Shown: positions 8,154 to 17,068, counted from the stretch's first letter. The stretch is DNA of 64,000 nt from Streptomyces sp. NBC_00659 (GCF_036226925.1 NZ_CP109031.1:2728001-2792000), one strand, 5' to 3'. Notes: generated by a model not told the origin, from the letters alone. Numbers and translations: made by a program.

Positions 8154-9959
8154 ATGCCGTTGAACCGCCGGAAGTTTCTGAAAGAGTCCGCCGTGACGGG
8201 TGCGGGGGTGGCGCTCGCGGGTGTGGGCGCGGCTCCGGTGGCCCAGGCCGCGGAGAGGGCGAAGGGGGGCCGGCCGGTGAAGCGGTACGAGCTGACGGTG
8301 ATGGGGACCACCGATCTGCACGGTCATGTCTTCAACTGGGACTACTTCAAGGACGCGGAGTACGCGGACAAGGCGGGTAACGCTCAGGGTCTGGCACGGA
8401 TCTCGACGCTGGTGAACGAGATCCGTGCGGAGAAGGGGCGTTGCAACACGCTGCTGCTGGACGCCGGTGACACGATCCAGGGCACTCCGTTGACGTACTA
8501 CTACGCGAAGGTGGATCCGATCACCGCCAAGGGTGGTCCGGTGCACCCGATGGCGCAGGCGATGAACGCGATCGGCTATGACGCGGTGGCTCTCGGGAAC
8601 CACGAGTTCAACTACGGCATCGAGACACTGCGGAAGTTCGAGTCGCAGTGCCGTTTCCCGCTGCTGGGCGCGAACGCGCTGGACGCGAAGACGCTGAAGC
8701 CGGCGTTCCCTCCGTACTTCATGAAGGAGTTCCACGTCCACGGCGCGCCGCCGGTGAAGGTGGCGGTGCTGGGTCTGACGAACCCGGGTATCGCGATCTG
8801 GGACAAGGCTTATGTGCAGGGGAAGTTGACGTTCCCGGGCCTTGAGGAGCAGGCGGCGAAGTGGGTGCCGAAGCTGCGGTCGATGGGTGCGGATGTGGTG
8901 GTCGTGTCGGCGCATTCGGGTGCGTCGGGTACGTCGTCGTACGGTGACCAGTTGCCGTACGTGGAGAATTCGGCGGCGTTGGTGGCGCAGCAGGTGCCGG
9001 GGATCGACGCGATCCTGGTGGGTCACGCGCACCTGGAGATCCCGGAGTTGAAGGTCACGAACACGGCGACGGGGAAGACCGTCGTGCTGTCGGAGCCGCT
9101 GGCGTACGCGGAGCGGATGTCGGTGTTCGACTTCGCGCTGGTCTTCGAGAAGGGGCGCTGGACGGTCGAGTCGGTGGCCGCGTCGGTGCGCAACACGAAC
9201 TCGGTGGCGGACGACCCGAAGATCACGCGGCTGCTGAAGGACGAGCACGACGTGGTCGTGGCGTACGTCAACCAGGTGGTCGGCACGGCGACGGAGACGT
9301 TGACGACGGTGGAGGCGCGTTACAAGGACGCTCCGATCATCGATCTGATCACCAAGGTGCAGGAGGACGTGGTCAGGGCGGCGCTGGTGGGGACGCAGTA
9401 CGCGTCGTTGCCGGTGATCGCGCAGGCGTCGCCGTTCTCGCGGACGTCGGAGATCCCGGCCGGGAATGTGACGATCCGGGATCTGTCGAGTCTGTATGTG
9501 TACGACAACACGCTGGTGGCGAAGGTGTTGACGGGTGCGCAGGTGCGGGCGTACCTGGAGTACTCGGCGAACTATTTCGTGCAGACGCCCGTGGGTGCGG
9601 TGGTCGACACGGAGAAGCTGACGAACGCGAACAGTCGTCCGGACTACAACTACGACTATGTGTCGGGGCTCGCGTACGACATCGACATCGCGCAGGCGGA
9701 GGGTTCGCGGATCAAGAACCTGACGTTCGGCGGTGCGCCGTTGGACGACGCTCAGCAGTTCGTGTTCGCGGTGAACAACTACCGTGCCAATGGTGGCGGC
9801 GCGTTTCCGCATGTCGCTTCGGCGACCGAGGTGTGGTCGGAGTCGACGGAGATCCGGACGCGTATCGCGGAGTGGGTCACGGCGAAGGGTGTGCTGGACC
9901 CGAAGGAGTTCGCGTCGGTGGACTGGAAGCTGACGCGTGAGGGTGTGCCCGTGTTCTAG
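8154..9959 (+). CDS. Tat-exported bifunctional metallophosphatase/5'-nucleotidase (UshA/CpdB-like)
   Basis: A 601-aa secreted enzyme. The N-terminus has a twin-arginine signal (NRRKFLKES then a hydrophobic stretch ending APVAQA). The calcineurin-like phosphoesterase motifs follow in order: TTDLHGHVFNW, LDAGDTIQGTP, ALGNHEFNYG, and the C-terminal metal site GHAHLEIP. The 5'-nucleotidase C-terminal domain fills residues 360-590. The expected role is to hydrolyse extracellular nucleotides, 2',3'-cyclic nucleotides or related phosphoesters for phosphate and nucleoside scavenging. The start has a good ribosome-binding site (GAGGAG). No PhoP-box repeat was recognised in the short upstream region. 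Confidence 0.92.
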   Translation: MPLNRRKFLKESAVTGAGVALAGVGAAPVAQAAERAKGGRPVKRYELTVMGTTDLHGHVFNWDYFKDAEYADKAGNAQGLARISTLVNEIRAEKGRCNTLLLDAGDTIQGTPLTYYYAKVDPITAKGGPVHPMAQAMNAIGYDAVALGNHEFNYGIETLRKFESQCRFPLLGANALDAKTLKPAFPPYFMKEFHVHGAPPVKVAVLGLTNPGIAIWDKAYVQGKLTFPGLEEQAAKWVPKLRSMGADVVVVSAHSGASGTSSYGDQLPYVENSAALVAQQVPGIDAILVGHAHLEIPELKVTNTATGKTVVLSEPLAYAERMSVFDFALVFEKGRWTVESVAASVRNTNSVADDPKITRLLKDEHDVVVAYVNQVVGTATETLTTVEARYKDAPIIDLITKVQEDVVRAALVGTQYASLPVIAQASPFSRTSEIPAGNVTIRDLSSLYVYDNTLVAKVLTGAQVRAYLEYSANYFVQTPVGAVVDTEKLTNANSRPDYNYDYVSGLAYDIDIAQAEGSRIKNLTFGGAPLDDAQQFVFAVNNYRANGGGAFPHVASATEVWSESTEIRTRIAEWVTAKGVLDPKEFASVDWKLTREGVPVF

Positions 9960-10106
9960 GGCGTTTTTGGTTCAGGTCGGCGGCGTCGGCGCGGTTTCTC
10001 GCGTCGGCGCCGTTTGTCTTGGGCGGTTGTGCAAGGCGATCGGAGGATCCCGGCCTCTGTGTGAACCGATCGGCGGGGCTCGTCCGATGAGGGGATGTGG
10101 GGGTGG

Positions 10107-11552
10107 TCATCGTCCTTCGACGAGGGGGATGAGGGGGACGAGGCGAGTGAGGGTTCGGGTTTCCTGACGGGCGGCGGGGACGCGGGGGGTGTGTTCGAGG
10201 CCGAAGGTCGTGAAGGCGGTGCGGCCGGGGAGGGGGTAGGGGTCTTTGCCGGTGAGGGAGTTGAGGATGGTGGCGCTGCGCCAGGCGGCGAGGCCGAGGT
10301 CGGGGGTGCCGACGCCATGGGTGTGGAGTTCGGCGTTCTGGACGTAGACGCGGCCGGTGACGGTGGGGTCGAGGACGAGGCGGAACTCGTTGTCGATGTC
10401 GGGGCGTTCGGCGTTGTCGCGGCGGAGGTAGGGGTCGAGTCCGGCGAGGAGGGGGGCGATGGGGCGTTCGCGGTAGCCGGTGGCGAGGACGACGGCGTTG
10501 GTGGTGTGGCGGGATCGGGTGCCCTGCTGCGTGTGTTCGAGGTGGAGTTCGATCTTGGTGGTGGCGATGCGGCCGGCGGTGCGGACGGTGACGGCGGGGG
10601 TGAGGACGGCGTCGGGCCAGCCGCCGTGGAGGGTGCGGCGGTAGAGCTCGTCGTGGATGGCGGCGATGGTGTCGGCGTCGATGCCTTTGTGGAGTTGCCA
10701 TTGGGCGGCGAGGAGCCTGTCGCGGACGGGTTCGGTGAGGGCGTGGAAGTAGCGGGTGTAGTCGGGGGTGAAGTGTTCGAGGCCGAGTTTGGAGTACTCC
10801 ATGGGTGCGAAGGCCTCGGTGCGGGCGAGCCAGTGGATCTTTTCTTTTCCGGTGGGGCGGTTGCGGAGGAGGTCGAGGAAGACTTCGGCTCCTGACTGGC
10901 CGGCGCCGATGACGGTGATGTGGTCGGCGGCGAGGAACCGGTCGCGGTGTTTGAGGTAGTCGGCGGCGTGGATGACGGGTGCGTCGGGAGCCTCGACGAG
11001 TGGTTTCAGGGGTTCGGGGATGTGGGGGGCGGTGCCGACGCCGAGGACGATGTTGCGGGCGTGGGTGCGGCCGAGGGCCTGGGCTCGGCCGTGGATGTCG
11101 AGCTGGGTGAAGTCGACTTCGAAGAGCTCGTGTTCGGGGTTCCAGCGGACGGTGTCGACCTGGTGGGCGAAGCGGAGTCCGGGGAGGTTGTCGGCGACCC
11201 AGCGGCAGTAGGCGTCGTATTCGGCGCGTTGGATGTGGAAGCGCTCGGCGAAGTAGAAGGGGAAGAGGCGGTCGCGGTCCTTGAGGTAGTTGAGGAAGGA
11301 CCAGGGGCTTGTGGGGTGGGCGAGGGTGACCAGGTCGGCGAGGAAGGGGACTTGGAGGGTGGCGCCGTCGATGAGGAGGCCGGGGTGCCAGTCGAAGCCG
11401 GGGCGTTGTTCGTAGAAGACGGTGTCGAGTTCGGTGAGGGGGTGGGCGAGGGCGGCGAGGGAGAGGTTGAAGGGGCCGATGCCGATGCCGACCAGGTCGC
11501 GGGGGGTTTCGGCGTCGGGGCGCTGGGGGTGGGGGTGGGGTGTCGGTCTCAT
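10107..11552 (-). CDS. desB: Lysine N6-hydroxylase / diamine N-monooxygenase (DesB-like)
   Basis: A 481-aa flavin monooxygenase. The FAD site is GIGIGPFNLSLAAL near residue 23, the NADPH site is VIGAGQSGAEVF, and the late substrate/FAD motif is VLATGYRERP. The close sequence character (WHPGLLIDGATLQVPFLADL, FTPDYTRYFHAL) matches the DesB branch, which N-hydroxylates cadaverine in desferrioxamine biosynthesis. Its ATG overlaps the desA stop by 4 bp. The usual partners desC (acyltransferase) and desD (NIS synthetase) are not downstream. The next gene is a convergent 5'-nucleotidase 147 bp away. Exact substrate (lysine or cadaverine) is inferred. Confidence 0.87.
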   Translation of the reverse strand: MRPTPHPHPQRPDAETPRDLVGIGIGPFNLSLAALAHPLTELDTVFYEQRPGFDWHPGLLIDGATLQVPFLADLVTLAHPTSPWSFLNYLKDRDRLFPFYFAERFHIQRAEYDAYCRWVADNLPGLRFAHQVDTVRWNPEHELFEVDFTQLDIHGRAQALGRTHARNIVLGVGTAPHIPEPLKPLVEAPDAPVIHAADYLKHRDRFLAADHITVIGAGQSGAEVFLDLLRNRPTGKEKIHWLARTEAFAPMEYSKLGLEHFTPDYTRYFHALTEPVRDRLLAAQWQLHKGIDADTIAAIHDELYRRTLHGGWPDAVLTPAVTVRTAGRIATTKIELHLEHTQQGTRSRHTTNAVVLATGYRERPIAPLLAGLDPYLRRDNAERPDIDNEFRLVLDPTVTGRVYVQNAELHTHGVGTPDLGLAAWRSATILNSLTGKDPYPLPGRTAFTTFGLEHTPRVPAARQETRTLTRLVPLIPLVEGR

Positions 11553-13003
11553 CGGGGGGTGTGTCCTTCCACCAGTTTCAGGAGCGTGGCCAGGTCGCCC
11601 GGCCGGGTGTGGGGGTTGAGGAGGGTGGCTTTGAGCCAGCGGCGGCCGTCGAGGGTGGCGCGGCCGAGGACGGCGCGGCCTTGGTCGAGGAGGGTGCGGC
11701 GTACGGCGGCGACGGTGTCGTCGGTGGCGCCTCGGGGCCGGAAGAGGACGGTGCTGATGACGGGGTGGTCGTAGAGCTCGAAGCCGGGGTGTGCGGCGGT
11801 GAGGTCGGCGAGTTCGTGGGCGTGGGCGCAGACCTGGTCGACGAGGTGGCCGATGCCGTGGCGTCCGAGGGTCTTGAGGGTGACGGCGATCTTGAGGATG
11901 TCGGGGCGGCGGGTGGTGCGCAGGGAGCGGCCGAGGAGGTCGGGGTGGCCTGCTTCGGTGTCGTCGTCGGCGTTGAGGTAGTCGGCCCGGTGGGTGAGCG
12001 GGGTGAGGTCGGTGGGGTCGCGTACGGCGAGGAGTCCGGCGGCGACGGGCTGCCAGCCGAGTTTGTGCAGGTCGAGGGTGACGGTGTCGGCGTGGGCGAG
12101 TCCGTCGAGTTTGGTGCGGTGCCGGTCGCTGAAGAGGAGGCCTCCGCCGTAGGCGGCGTCGATGTGGAGGCGTGCGCCGTGGGTGGCGCAGAGGTCGGCG
12201 ATGTCGGGCAGCGGGTCGATGAGTCCGGCGTCGGTGGTGCCGGCGGTGGCGGCGACGAGGAGGGGGCCGCGCAGGTCGCTGAGGGCGCTGTCGAGGGCGG
12301 CGGGGTCGAGGGTGCCGGCGGGTGCGGGGAGGACGACGGGTTCGGGCAGGCCGAGGAGCCAGGTGGCGCGGTGGAGGGAGTGGTGGGCGTTCGCTCCGCA
12401 GACGAGTTGGATGCCGTGGTGTTTCTCGCGGGCGAGGAGGAGGGCGAGTTGGTTGGATTCGGTGCCGCCGGTGGTGACGAGGGCGTCGCCCTGCGCGCCT
12501 CGCGTTCCCTCCGCGCCTCGCGTGCCCTCCGCGATCTCCGTGACCTTCGTACCCTCCGTGCCTGAGGTGTGCGAGGTGTCGTCCGGGTTGCCGTAGACCA
12601 GGTCGGCGAGGGCCCGGGTGAGGAGTGCCTCGAGTTCGGAGGCGGCGGGCGCCTGGTCCCAGGAGTCGAGGGAGGGGTTCAGGGCGGAGACGGCGAGGTC
12701 GGCGGCGGTGGCGACGGCCAGGGGCGGGCAGTGCAGGTGCGCCGCGCACAGGGGGTCGGCGGGGTCGGCGGCGCCTTCGGCGAGGGCGCGGACGAGGGTG
12801 TGCAGGGCATCGGGGCTGCCGTGGTGGGGCAGGGGGTCGCCGAGGGCTGTGCGCAGGCGCCCGGCGACGTGTGCGGGTCCTCCGGCGGGGAGGGGGCCTC
12901 CGCGGGCGGCGGTTCCTTCGGCGAGTGCGTGCAGGACGGTGTGGAGCAACGGCCGCAGTGCGTCGGGGCCTTCGGGGCCTGAGGCGAGGGGCGGCGTGCT
13001 CAT
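11549..13003 (-). CDS. desA: PLP-dependent lysine/diaminobutyrate-type decarboxylase (DesA-like)
   Basis: A 484-aa group II decarboxylase expected to make cadaverine from lysine for hydroxamate siderophores. PLP contacts are visible: HIDAAYGG (Asp282) and DLHKLGWQPV with the Schiff-base Lys314. The ATG at 13003 is preferred over upstream in-frame starts because GGAGGA lies just before it. Residues 147-173 form a Gly/Thr/Glu-rich repeat (GTEGT, EGTRGAEGTRGAQG) that looks inserted in the family fold before the conserved GGTESN. It is encoded by 18-bp imperfect repeats. The gene is translationally coupled to desB. No DmdR-type iron box was seen in the 264 bp upstream. Confidence 0.88.
   Translation of the reverse strand: MSTPPLASGPEGPDALRPLLHTVLHALAEGTAARGGPLPAGGPAHVAGRLRTALGDPLPHHGSPDALHTLVRALAEGAADPADPLCAAHLHCPPLAVATAADLAVSALNPSLDSWDQAPAASELEALLTRALADLVYGNPDDTSHTSGTEGTKVTEIAEGTRGAEGTRGAQGDALVTTGGTESNQLALLLAREKHHGIQLVCGANAHHSLHRATWLLGLPEPVVLPAPAGTLDPAALDSALSDLRGPLLVAATAGTTDAGLIDPLPDIADLCATHGARLHIDAAYGGGLLFSDRHRTKLDGLAHADTVTLDLHKLGWQPVAAGLLAVRDPTDLTPLTHRADYLNADDDTEAGHPDLLGRSLRTTRRPDILKIAVTLKTLGRHGIGHLVDQVCAHAHELADLTAAHPGFELYDHPVISTVLFRPRGATDDTVAAVRRTLLDQGRAVLGRATLDGRRWLKATLLNPHTRPGDLATLLKLVEGHTPR
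12485..12565. repeat. In-frame 18-bp imperfect tandem repeat inside desA
   Basis: Four or so units of about 18 bp built on TCCGCGCCTCGCGTGCCC sit within desA codons 147-173. The copies diverge along the array. The unit length is a multiple of three, so copy-number change keeps the frame. Confidence 0.7.
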
Positions 13004-13143
13004 GGGTGTCCTCCGGTGGACGTGCGGCGGGGTCCTTCCCGGCGTGTGCGTGTTTTGGGCAGGTGCGCCCGCCAAGGACAACGATTCGGCCCCGGCGGGG
13101 GTACTGCCGTACGGAGGATTTGTGTGACGGGGGTGGACACGCG

Positions 13144-13181
13144 GGACGCCGGACGGCTGCGGGGGCAGCTGTCCGGCGTCC
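13144..13181 (-). terminator. Probable terminator of pepN, upstream of desA
   Basis: A perfect 11-bp inverted repeat (GGACGCCGGAC at 13144-13154 and its complement at 13171-13181) encloses a second small stem. It lies between the pepN stop and the desA start, so desAB probably have their own promoter in 13004-13140. There is no T-run, as is common in Streptomyces. Confidence 0.6.
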
Positions 13182-13267
13182 GGGTTCGCGTCTGGTGTCT
13201 GGACTCCGGGGTCCGGAGCCGGGTCTTGTGCCCGGTCTCCGGTGTCCGGTCTTCGTCGGGTTGGCGG

Positions 13268-15760
13268 CTAGGCCTGCCTCACCCGCAACGCGCGTGCGAG
13301 GTCGTCCAGTTGGTCGGCGAGTTTGCGGCGCAGGGCCGGGATGAGGTCGGCGTCGCGCAGGCAGCTCTCGCCGAGGGCGAGGGTCTCGGGCGTGACGGCG
13401 CAGGCGGGGAAGGCCCAGCGTCCTGCGGCTTCGGCGATGGCGGGGCCGCGTCGTTCGGCGAGGGCCACGGCGTCGGGCCAGTAGCGCTCGACGTAGGCGT
13501 GGACGAGGCCGGCCTGTTCGGGCTGCCAGAAGCCCTGGGCGGTGGCGGTGAACAGGTAGTTGGAGAGGTCGTCGGTGGCGAACATCGCGTCCCAGGCGGC
13601 GCGTTTGGCCTGGGGGTCGGGCAGTGCGGCGCGGCAGCGGGCGGCGCCTTCCTGGCCGGTGGCGCTGGGGTCCTGGACGAGTTCGGCTTCGATCACGGCG
13701 TCGTCGACGGCGCCGAGGACGCTGAGCCGGCAGAGGATGCGCCAGCGCAGCTCGGGGTCGAGTTCGGGGCCGCCGGGGACGGTGCTCTCGGAGAACCAGG
13801 CGCTGATGGTGTCGGGGTGGACGGCGACGTCGATGAGGTGGCGTACGGCGGTCAGGCGCAGTCCGGGCTGGGAGCCGTCCTCGGTGCGGCGGATGAGGTC
13901 GCGGCACAGGTCGGTGAGGGTGGCGAGGGCGGTGGCCCGCTGTTCGGGGCTCAGGTACCGGTCGGCGACGTGGGCGGTGGCGAAGGTGAGGACGCCCTGG
14001 ACGACGGCGAGGTCGGTCTCGTGCGGCAGGTGGGTGCGGGCGGTCTCGATGTAGGCCGTGGCGGGCAGTTCGCCGTCGCGTACGGCGTCGCGCAGGGCGT
14101 TCCAGACGACGGCCCGGGTGAGGGGGTCGGGGAGGCCGGCGAGGGCGCCTCGTACGGTCTGGAAGGACTTGGTGTCGAAGCGGACCTTGGCGTAGGTGAG
14201 GTCGCCGTCGTTGAGGAGGAGCAGGTCGGGGCGGCGGCCGGGCCGGGGGTCGGTGGAGCCGCCCTGGGGGACGTCGAGTTCGAAGCGGTCGCGCAGGGTG
14301 AGCCGGTTGCCCTCGCCGGGGACGATGTCGTAGGCGCCGACGGCGATGCGATGGGGGCGGCTGCCCTGGTGGTCGACGGTGAGGTGCCACTGGCCGTCGG
14401 CTTCGGTGATCTCGGGTGTGAGGGTGTCGACGCCGGTGGTGCGCAGCCAGGCGTCGGCCCAGGCGTGGACGTCGCGTTCGGTGGCGGAGGCGAGGTTGTC
14501 GATGAAGTCGGCGAGGGTGGCGTTGGCGAACTTGTGGCGGGCGAAGTGGGTGTTGATGCCGGCCAGGAAGTCCTTCTCGCCGAGCCAGGCGACGAGTTGG
14601 CGCAGTGCGGAGGCGCCCTTGGCGTAGGAGATGCCGTCGAAGTTGAGCATGGCGGACGCGGTGTCGGGGACGGCGTCCGGGTCGGGGGCGACGGGGTGGG
14701 TGGAGGGGCGCTGGTCGGCGTCGTAGCCCCAGGACTTGCGGGCGACGCCGAAGTCGACCCAGGTGTCGGTGAAGCGGGTGGCTTCGGTGAGGGTCTGGTA
14801 GCCCATGTACTCGGCGAAGGACTCGTTGAGCCAGATGTCGTCCCACCAGCGCAGGGTGACGAGGTCACCGAACCACATGTGGGCCATTTCGTGGGCGATG
14901 ACCATGGCGCGGGTCTGGCGCTCGGTGTCGGTGACGGCGGAGCGGTAGATGAACTCGTCGCGGAAGGTGACGAGGCCGGGGTTCTCCATGGCGCCGGCGT
15001 TGAATTCGGGGACGAACGCCTGGTCGTAGGAGTCGAAGGGGTAGGGCTCCTCGAACTTCTCGTGGTAGCGGTCGAAGCAGGCGCGGGTGACGTCGAGGAT
15101 CTCGTCGGCGTCGGCGTCGAGGTACGGGGCGAGGGAGCGGCGGCAGTGGAGGCCGAAGGGCAGGCCGCCGTGTTCGGTGCGTACGGAGTGCCAGGGGCCT
15201 GCGGCGACGGCGACGAGGTAGGTGGAGATCAGCGGGGTGGGGGCGGCTTTCCAGTGGCCGTCGCCGAGGTGTTCGGTGACGCCGTTGGCGAGGACGGTCC
15301 AGCCTTCGGGGGCGGTGACGGAGAGCTCGAAGACGGACTTGAGGTCGGGCTGGTCGAAGGCGGCGAAGACGCGCTGGACGTCTTCCATGAAGAGCTGGGT
15401 GTAGACGTAGGTCTCGCCGTCGGTGGGGTCGGTGAAGCGGTGCATGCCCTCCCCGGTGCGGGAGTAGCGCATGGAGGCGTCGACGCGCAGTTCGTGCTCG
15501 CCGGCGGTGAGTCCCTTGAGGGCGAGCCGGTTCTCGTCGAGGGCCGCGGGGTCGAGGGGCCGGCCGTCCAGGGTGACGGAGCGCAGTTCGGCGGGCTTCA
15601 TCTCGACGAAGGTGTCCGCGCCGGCGCGGGCGGTGAACCGGATGACGGTCAGGGAGTCGAAGGTCTCGTCCCCTCCGGTCAGGTCGAGTTCGATCCCGTA
15701 GTGGTGGACGTCGAGGAGCTTGGCACGGGTCTGCGCTTCGTCGCGCGTCAGTACGGACAT
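13268..15760 (-). CDS. pepN: Aminopeptidase N (M1 family zinc metallopeptidase)
   Basis: An 830-aa cytoplasmic M1 aminopeptidase that removes N-terminal residues from peptides. The exopeptidase motif GAMEN is at 256-260, the zinc site HEMAH at 290-294 and the third ligand Glu313 in NESFAEY. The long C-terminal ERAP1-like helical domain (about 500-820) is complete, and the length is typical for the actinobacterial enzyme. It is monocistronic, with its own hairpin downstream. Confidence 0.95.
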   Translation of the reverse strand: MSVLTRDEAQTRAKLLDVHHYGIELDLTGGDETFDSLTVIRFTARAGADTFVEMKPAELRSVTLDGRPLDPAALDENRLALKGLTAGEHELRVDASMRYSRTGEGMHRFTDPTDGETYVYTQLFMEDVQRVFAAFDQPDLKSVFELSVTAPEGWTVLANGVTEHLGDGHWKAAPTPLISTYLVAVAAGPWHSVRTEHGGLPFGLHCRRSLAPYLDADADEILDVTRACFDRYHEKFEEPYPFDSYDQAFVPEFNAGAMENPGLVTFRDEFIYRSAVTDTERQTRAMVIAHEMAHMWFGDLVTLRWWDDIWLNESFAEYMGYQTLTEATRFTDTWVDFGVARKSWGYDADQRPSTHPVAPDPDAVPDTASAMLNFDGISYAKGASALRQLVAWLGEKDFLAGINTHFARHKFANATLADFIDNLASATERDVHAWADAWLRTTGVDTLTPEITEADGQWHLTVDHQGSRPHRIAVGAYDIVPGEGNRLTLRDRFELDVPQGGSTDPRPGRRPDLLLLNDGDLTYAKVRFDTKSFQTVRGALAGLPDPLTRAVVWNALRDAVRDGELPATAYIETARTHLPHETDLAVVQGVLTFATAHVADRYLSPEQRATALATLTDLCRDLIRRTEDGSQPGLRLTAVRHLIDVAVHPDTISAWFSESTVPGGPELDPELRWRILCRLSVLGAVDDAVIEAELVQDPSATGQEGAARCRAALPDPQAKRAAWDAMFATDDLSNYLFTATAQGFWQPEQAGLVHAYVERYWPDAVALAERRGPAIAEAAGRWAFPACAVTPETLALGESCLRDADLIPALRRKLADQLDDLARALRVRQA

Positions 15761-15896
15761 AAGGCCATGCTGCCCGATGGCGAGGGTCGGGACACAGGGG
15801 CGGTCCGGTATATGCGCGTTGACGCCACCTGGTCACGGACTGCGGTCGGGGGCGCGGGAGGGGCGGCCGGGCCGGCGGAGCGGTGGCCCGCCGCCG

Positions 15897-16376
15897 TCAC
15901 TCCCGCGTATCGGCCGTGCCGGTCGGGTCGGCCATGGCGGCCGTGGCGGCCGTGGCGGCCGTGGCGGCCGTGGCGGCCGTGCCGGTTGTGGCGGCCGTGC
16001 CGGTTGTGGTGGTTGTGGTGGCCGTAGTGGTCTCGGCGGCCGGGTCGGTCGTACCGCCGCCCGCGTCGTCCGCGATGCGCTCGTGGTGCCGGATGACCTC
16101 GGCGATGATGAAGTTCAGCAGCTTCTCGGCGAAGGCCGGGTCGAGCTTCGCGCTCTCGGCCAGGCGGCGCAGCCGGGCGATCTGGTGGGCCTCGCGGGAG
16201 GGGTCGGCGGGCGGAAGCTGGTGGGCGGCCTTGAGGTGGCCGACCTGCTGGGTGCATTTGAAGCGTTCGGCGAGCATGTGGACGACGGCGGCGTCGATGT
16301 TGTCGATGCTGTCGCGCAGCCGGGCGAGCTCCGCTCTGACGTCGGGGCCGGCTTCCTGGGGTGTGCTGGTGGTCAT
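15897..16376 (-). CDS. Chorismate mutase (AroQ class) with low-complexity C-terminal tail
   Basis: A 159-aa protein. Residues 12-105 form an all-helical AroQ-type chorismate mutase, the branch-point enzyme converting chorismate to prephenate for Phe and Tyr. The pattern is RDSIDNIDAAVVHMLAERF, then the K-x(3) segment and the LLNFIIAEVIRHHERI helix. The start is ATG 16376, with a weak AGGG upstream. After residue 107 the chain is almost only Thr, Ala and Gly, encoded by 9-bp repeats, and ends ADPTGTADTRE. The tail is not part of the enzyme fold. The gene is not in the trp cluster. Confidence 0.85.
   Translation of the reverse strand: MTTSTPQEAGPDVRAELARLRDSIDNIDAAVVHMLAERFKCTQQVGHLKAAHQLPPADPSREAHQIARLRRLAESAKLDPAFAEKLLNFIIAEVIRHHERIADDAGGGTTDPAAETTTATTTTTTGTAATTGTAATAATAATAATAAMADPTGTADTRE
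15930..16025. repeat. 9-bp tandem repeat (GGCGGCCGT) in the 3' end of the chorismate mutase gene
   Basis: Six to seven near-perfect copies of GGCGGCCGT are followed by degenerate copies (CCGGTTGTG, GTGGTTGTG). They encode the Thr/Ala/Gly tail. The unit is a multiple of three, so length changes stay in frame. Confidence 0.85.
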
Positions 16377-16440
16377 GACAGCCAACCCTACGTGGCCCGC
16401 GGGGGCTCGATCATCGGCGCCGGGCCCGGTCGAGGTGGGG

Positions 16441-16893
16441 CTAGGGACGTGGGGCGAGCACCTTGTGGAAGTGCACGTCCTGGTGTCCGCCCGGGATGCC
16501 GTCGGTGCGGCCGGTCTCCCGGTAGCCGTGGCCACGGTAGAAGTCGGGGGCCTGGAAGGTGAAGGAGGAGACGATGATCTCGGTGCAGCCGCGCCGGGCG
16601 CTCTCCTCCTCGGCTGCGCGGAGCAGCTTGCCGCCCCAGCCTGCGTGGCGCTGGTCGGCTCGTACCCAGAGCATGTCGACCGCGCAGCAGCTGCCCCACA
16701 CCCAGGCGGTGAGCCCGCCGACGAGTTCCCCGTCGGTGTCGGTCACCTTGACGGAGATCGGTTCGGGGTCGCCGGCGCCGGTCGCCTTCGCGTTGAAGGC
16801 GGTGAGTTCGTCGTCGAGGCGCTGTTGCAGTGCGGCGTCCTTGGCGCCGATCAGCAGGGACGCGGTGACGGGCGGCTGGTGTGGGCTGGTCAT
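16441..16893 (-). CDS. GNAT-family N-acetyltransferase
   Basis: A 150-aa single-domain acetyltransferase. The acetyl-CoA binding loop is RADQRHAGWGGKLLRAAEEE, an R-x-x-G-x-G variant, and the C-terminal motif is YRGHGYRETGR. The target is unknown. ATG 16893 is preferred to an upstream in-frame start because it begins directly before the conserved fold. It lies between the chorismate mutase and trypsin genes, all on the same strand. Confidence 0.85.
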   Translation of the reverse strand: MTSPHQPPVTASLLIGAKDAALQQRLDDELTAFNAKATGAGDPEPISVKVTDTDGELVGGLTAWVWGSCCAVDMLWVRADQRHAGWGGKLLRAAEEESARRGCTEIIVSSFTFQAPDFYRGHGYRETGRTDGIPGGHQDVHFHKVLAPRP

Positions 16894-16976
16894 GGCAGCG
16901 AGTATGCCGGTCCGAGGACGGGAATCGGATCCGGTTCTACCGCCGCACACGCACCGTTCGTCACTCCCCTGTGCGC

Positions 16977-17024
16977 CGTACGCGCCCCTTGGCGGGACTC
17001 CGTACGCGCCCCTTGGCGGGACTC
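16977..17024. repeat. 24-bp direct repeat, two copies plus a partial third
   Basis: Two identical 24-bp units beginning CGTACGCGCCCCTTGG lie at 16977-17000 and 17001-17024. The third start (CGTACGCG) merges into the arm of the terminator that follows. Confidence 0.85.
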
Positions 17025-17025
17025 C

Positions 17026-17068
17026 GTACGCGCGGCGCCCGCGACCGGGTGGCGGGCGCCGCGCGTAC
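17026..17068 (-). terminator. Terminator of the trypsin gene
   Basis: A perfect 17-bp inverted repeat (arms 17026-17042 and 17052-17068, 9-nt loop) lies 65 bp past the trypsin stop. It separates the trypsin gene from the GNAT gene. Confidence 0.8.

Noticed and set aside
13004..13140. DmdR/IdeR iron box before desA
   Set aside because: No sequence resembling TTAGGTTAGGCTCACCTAA. The best palindrome (TTGG...CCAA near 13057) is weak.
11553..14846. Upstream extension of the desB frame through desA and pepN
   Set aside because: The Arg/Pro-rich translation is a shadow; the real desB begins at 11552, overlapping the desA stop.
13016..16027. Very long open frame (about 1000 codons) on the plus strand across pepN
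   Set aside because: It is antisense to pepN, has Gly/Val/Asp-rich composition with no domains, and arises from the GC-biased third codon position of the real gene.
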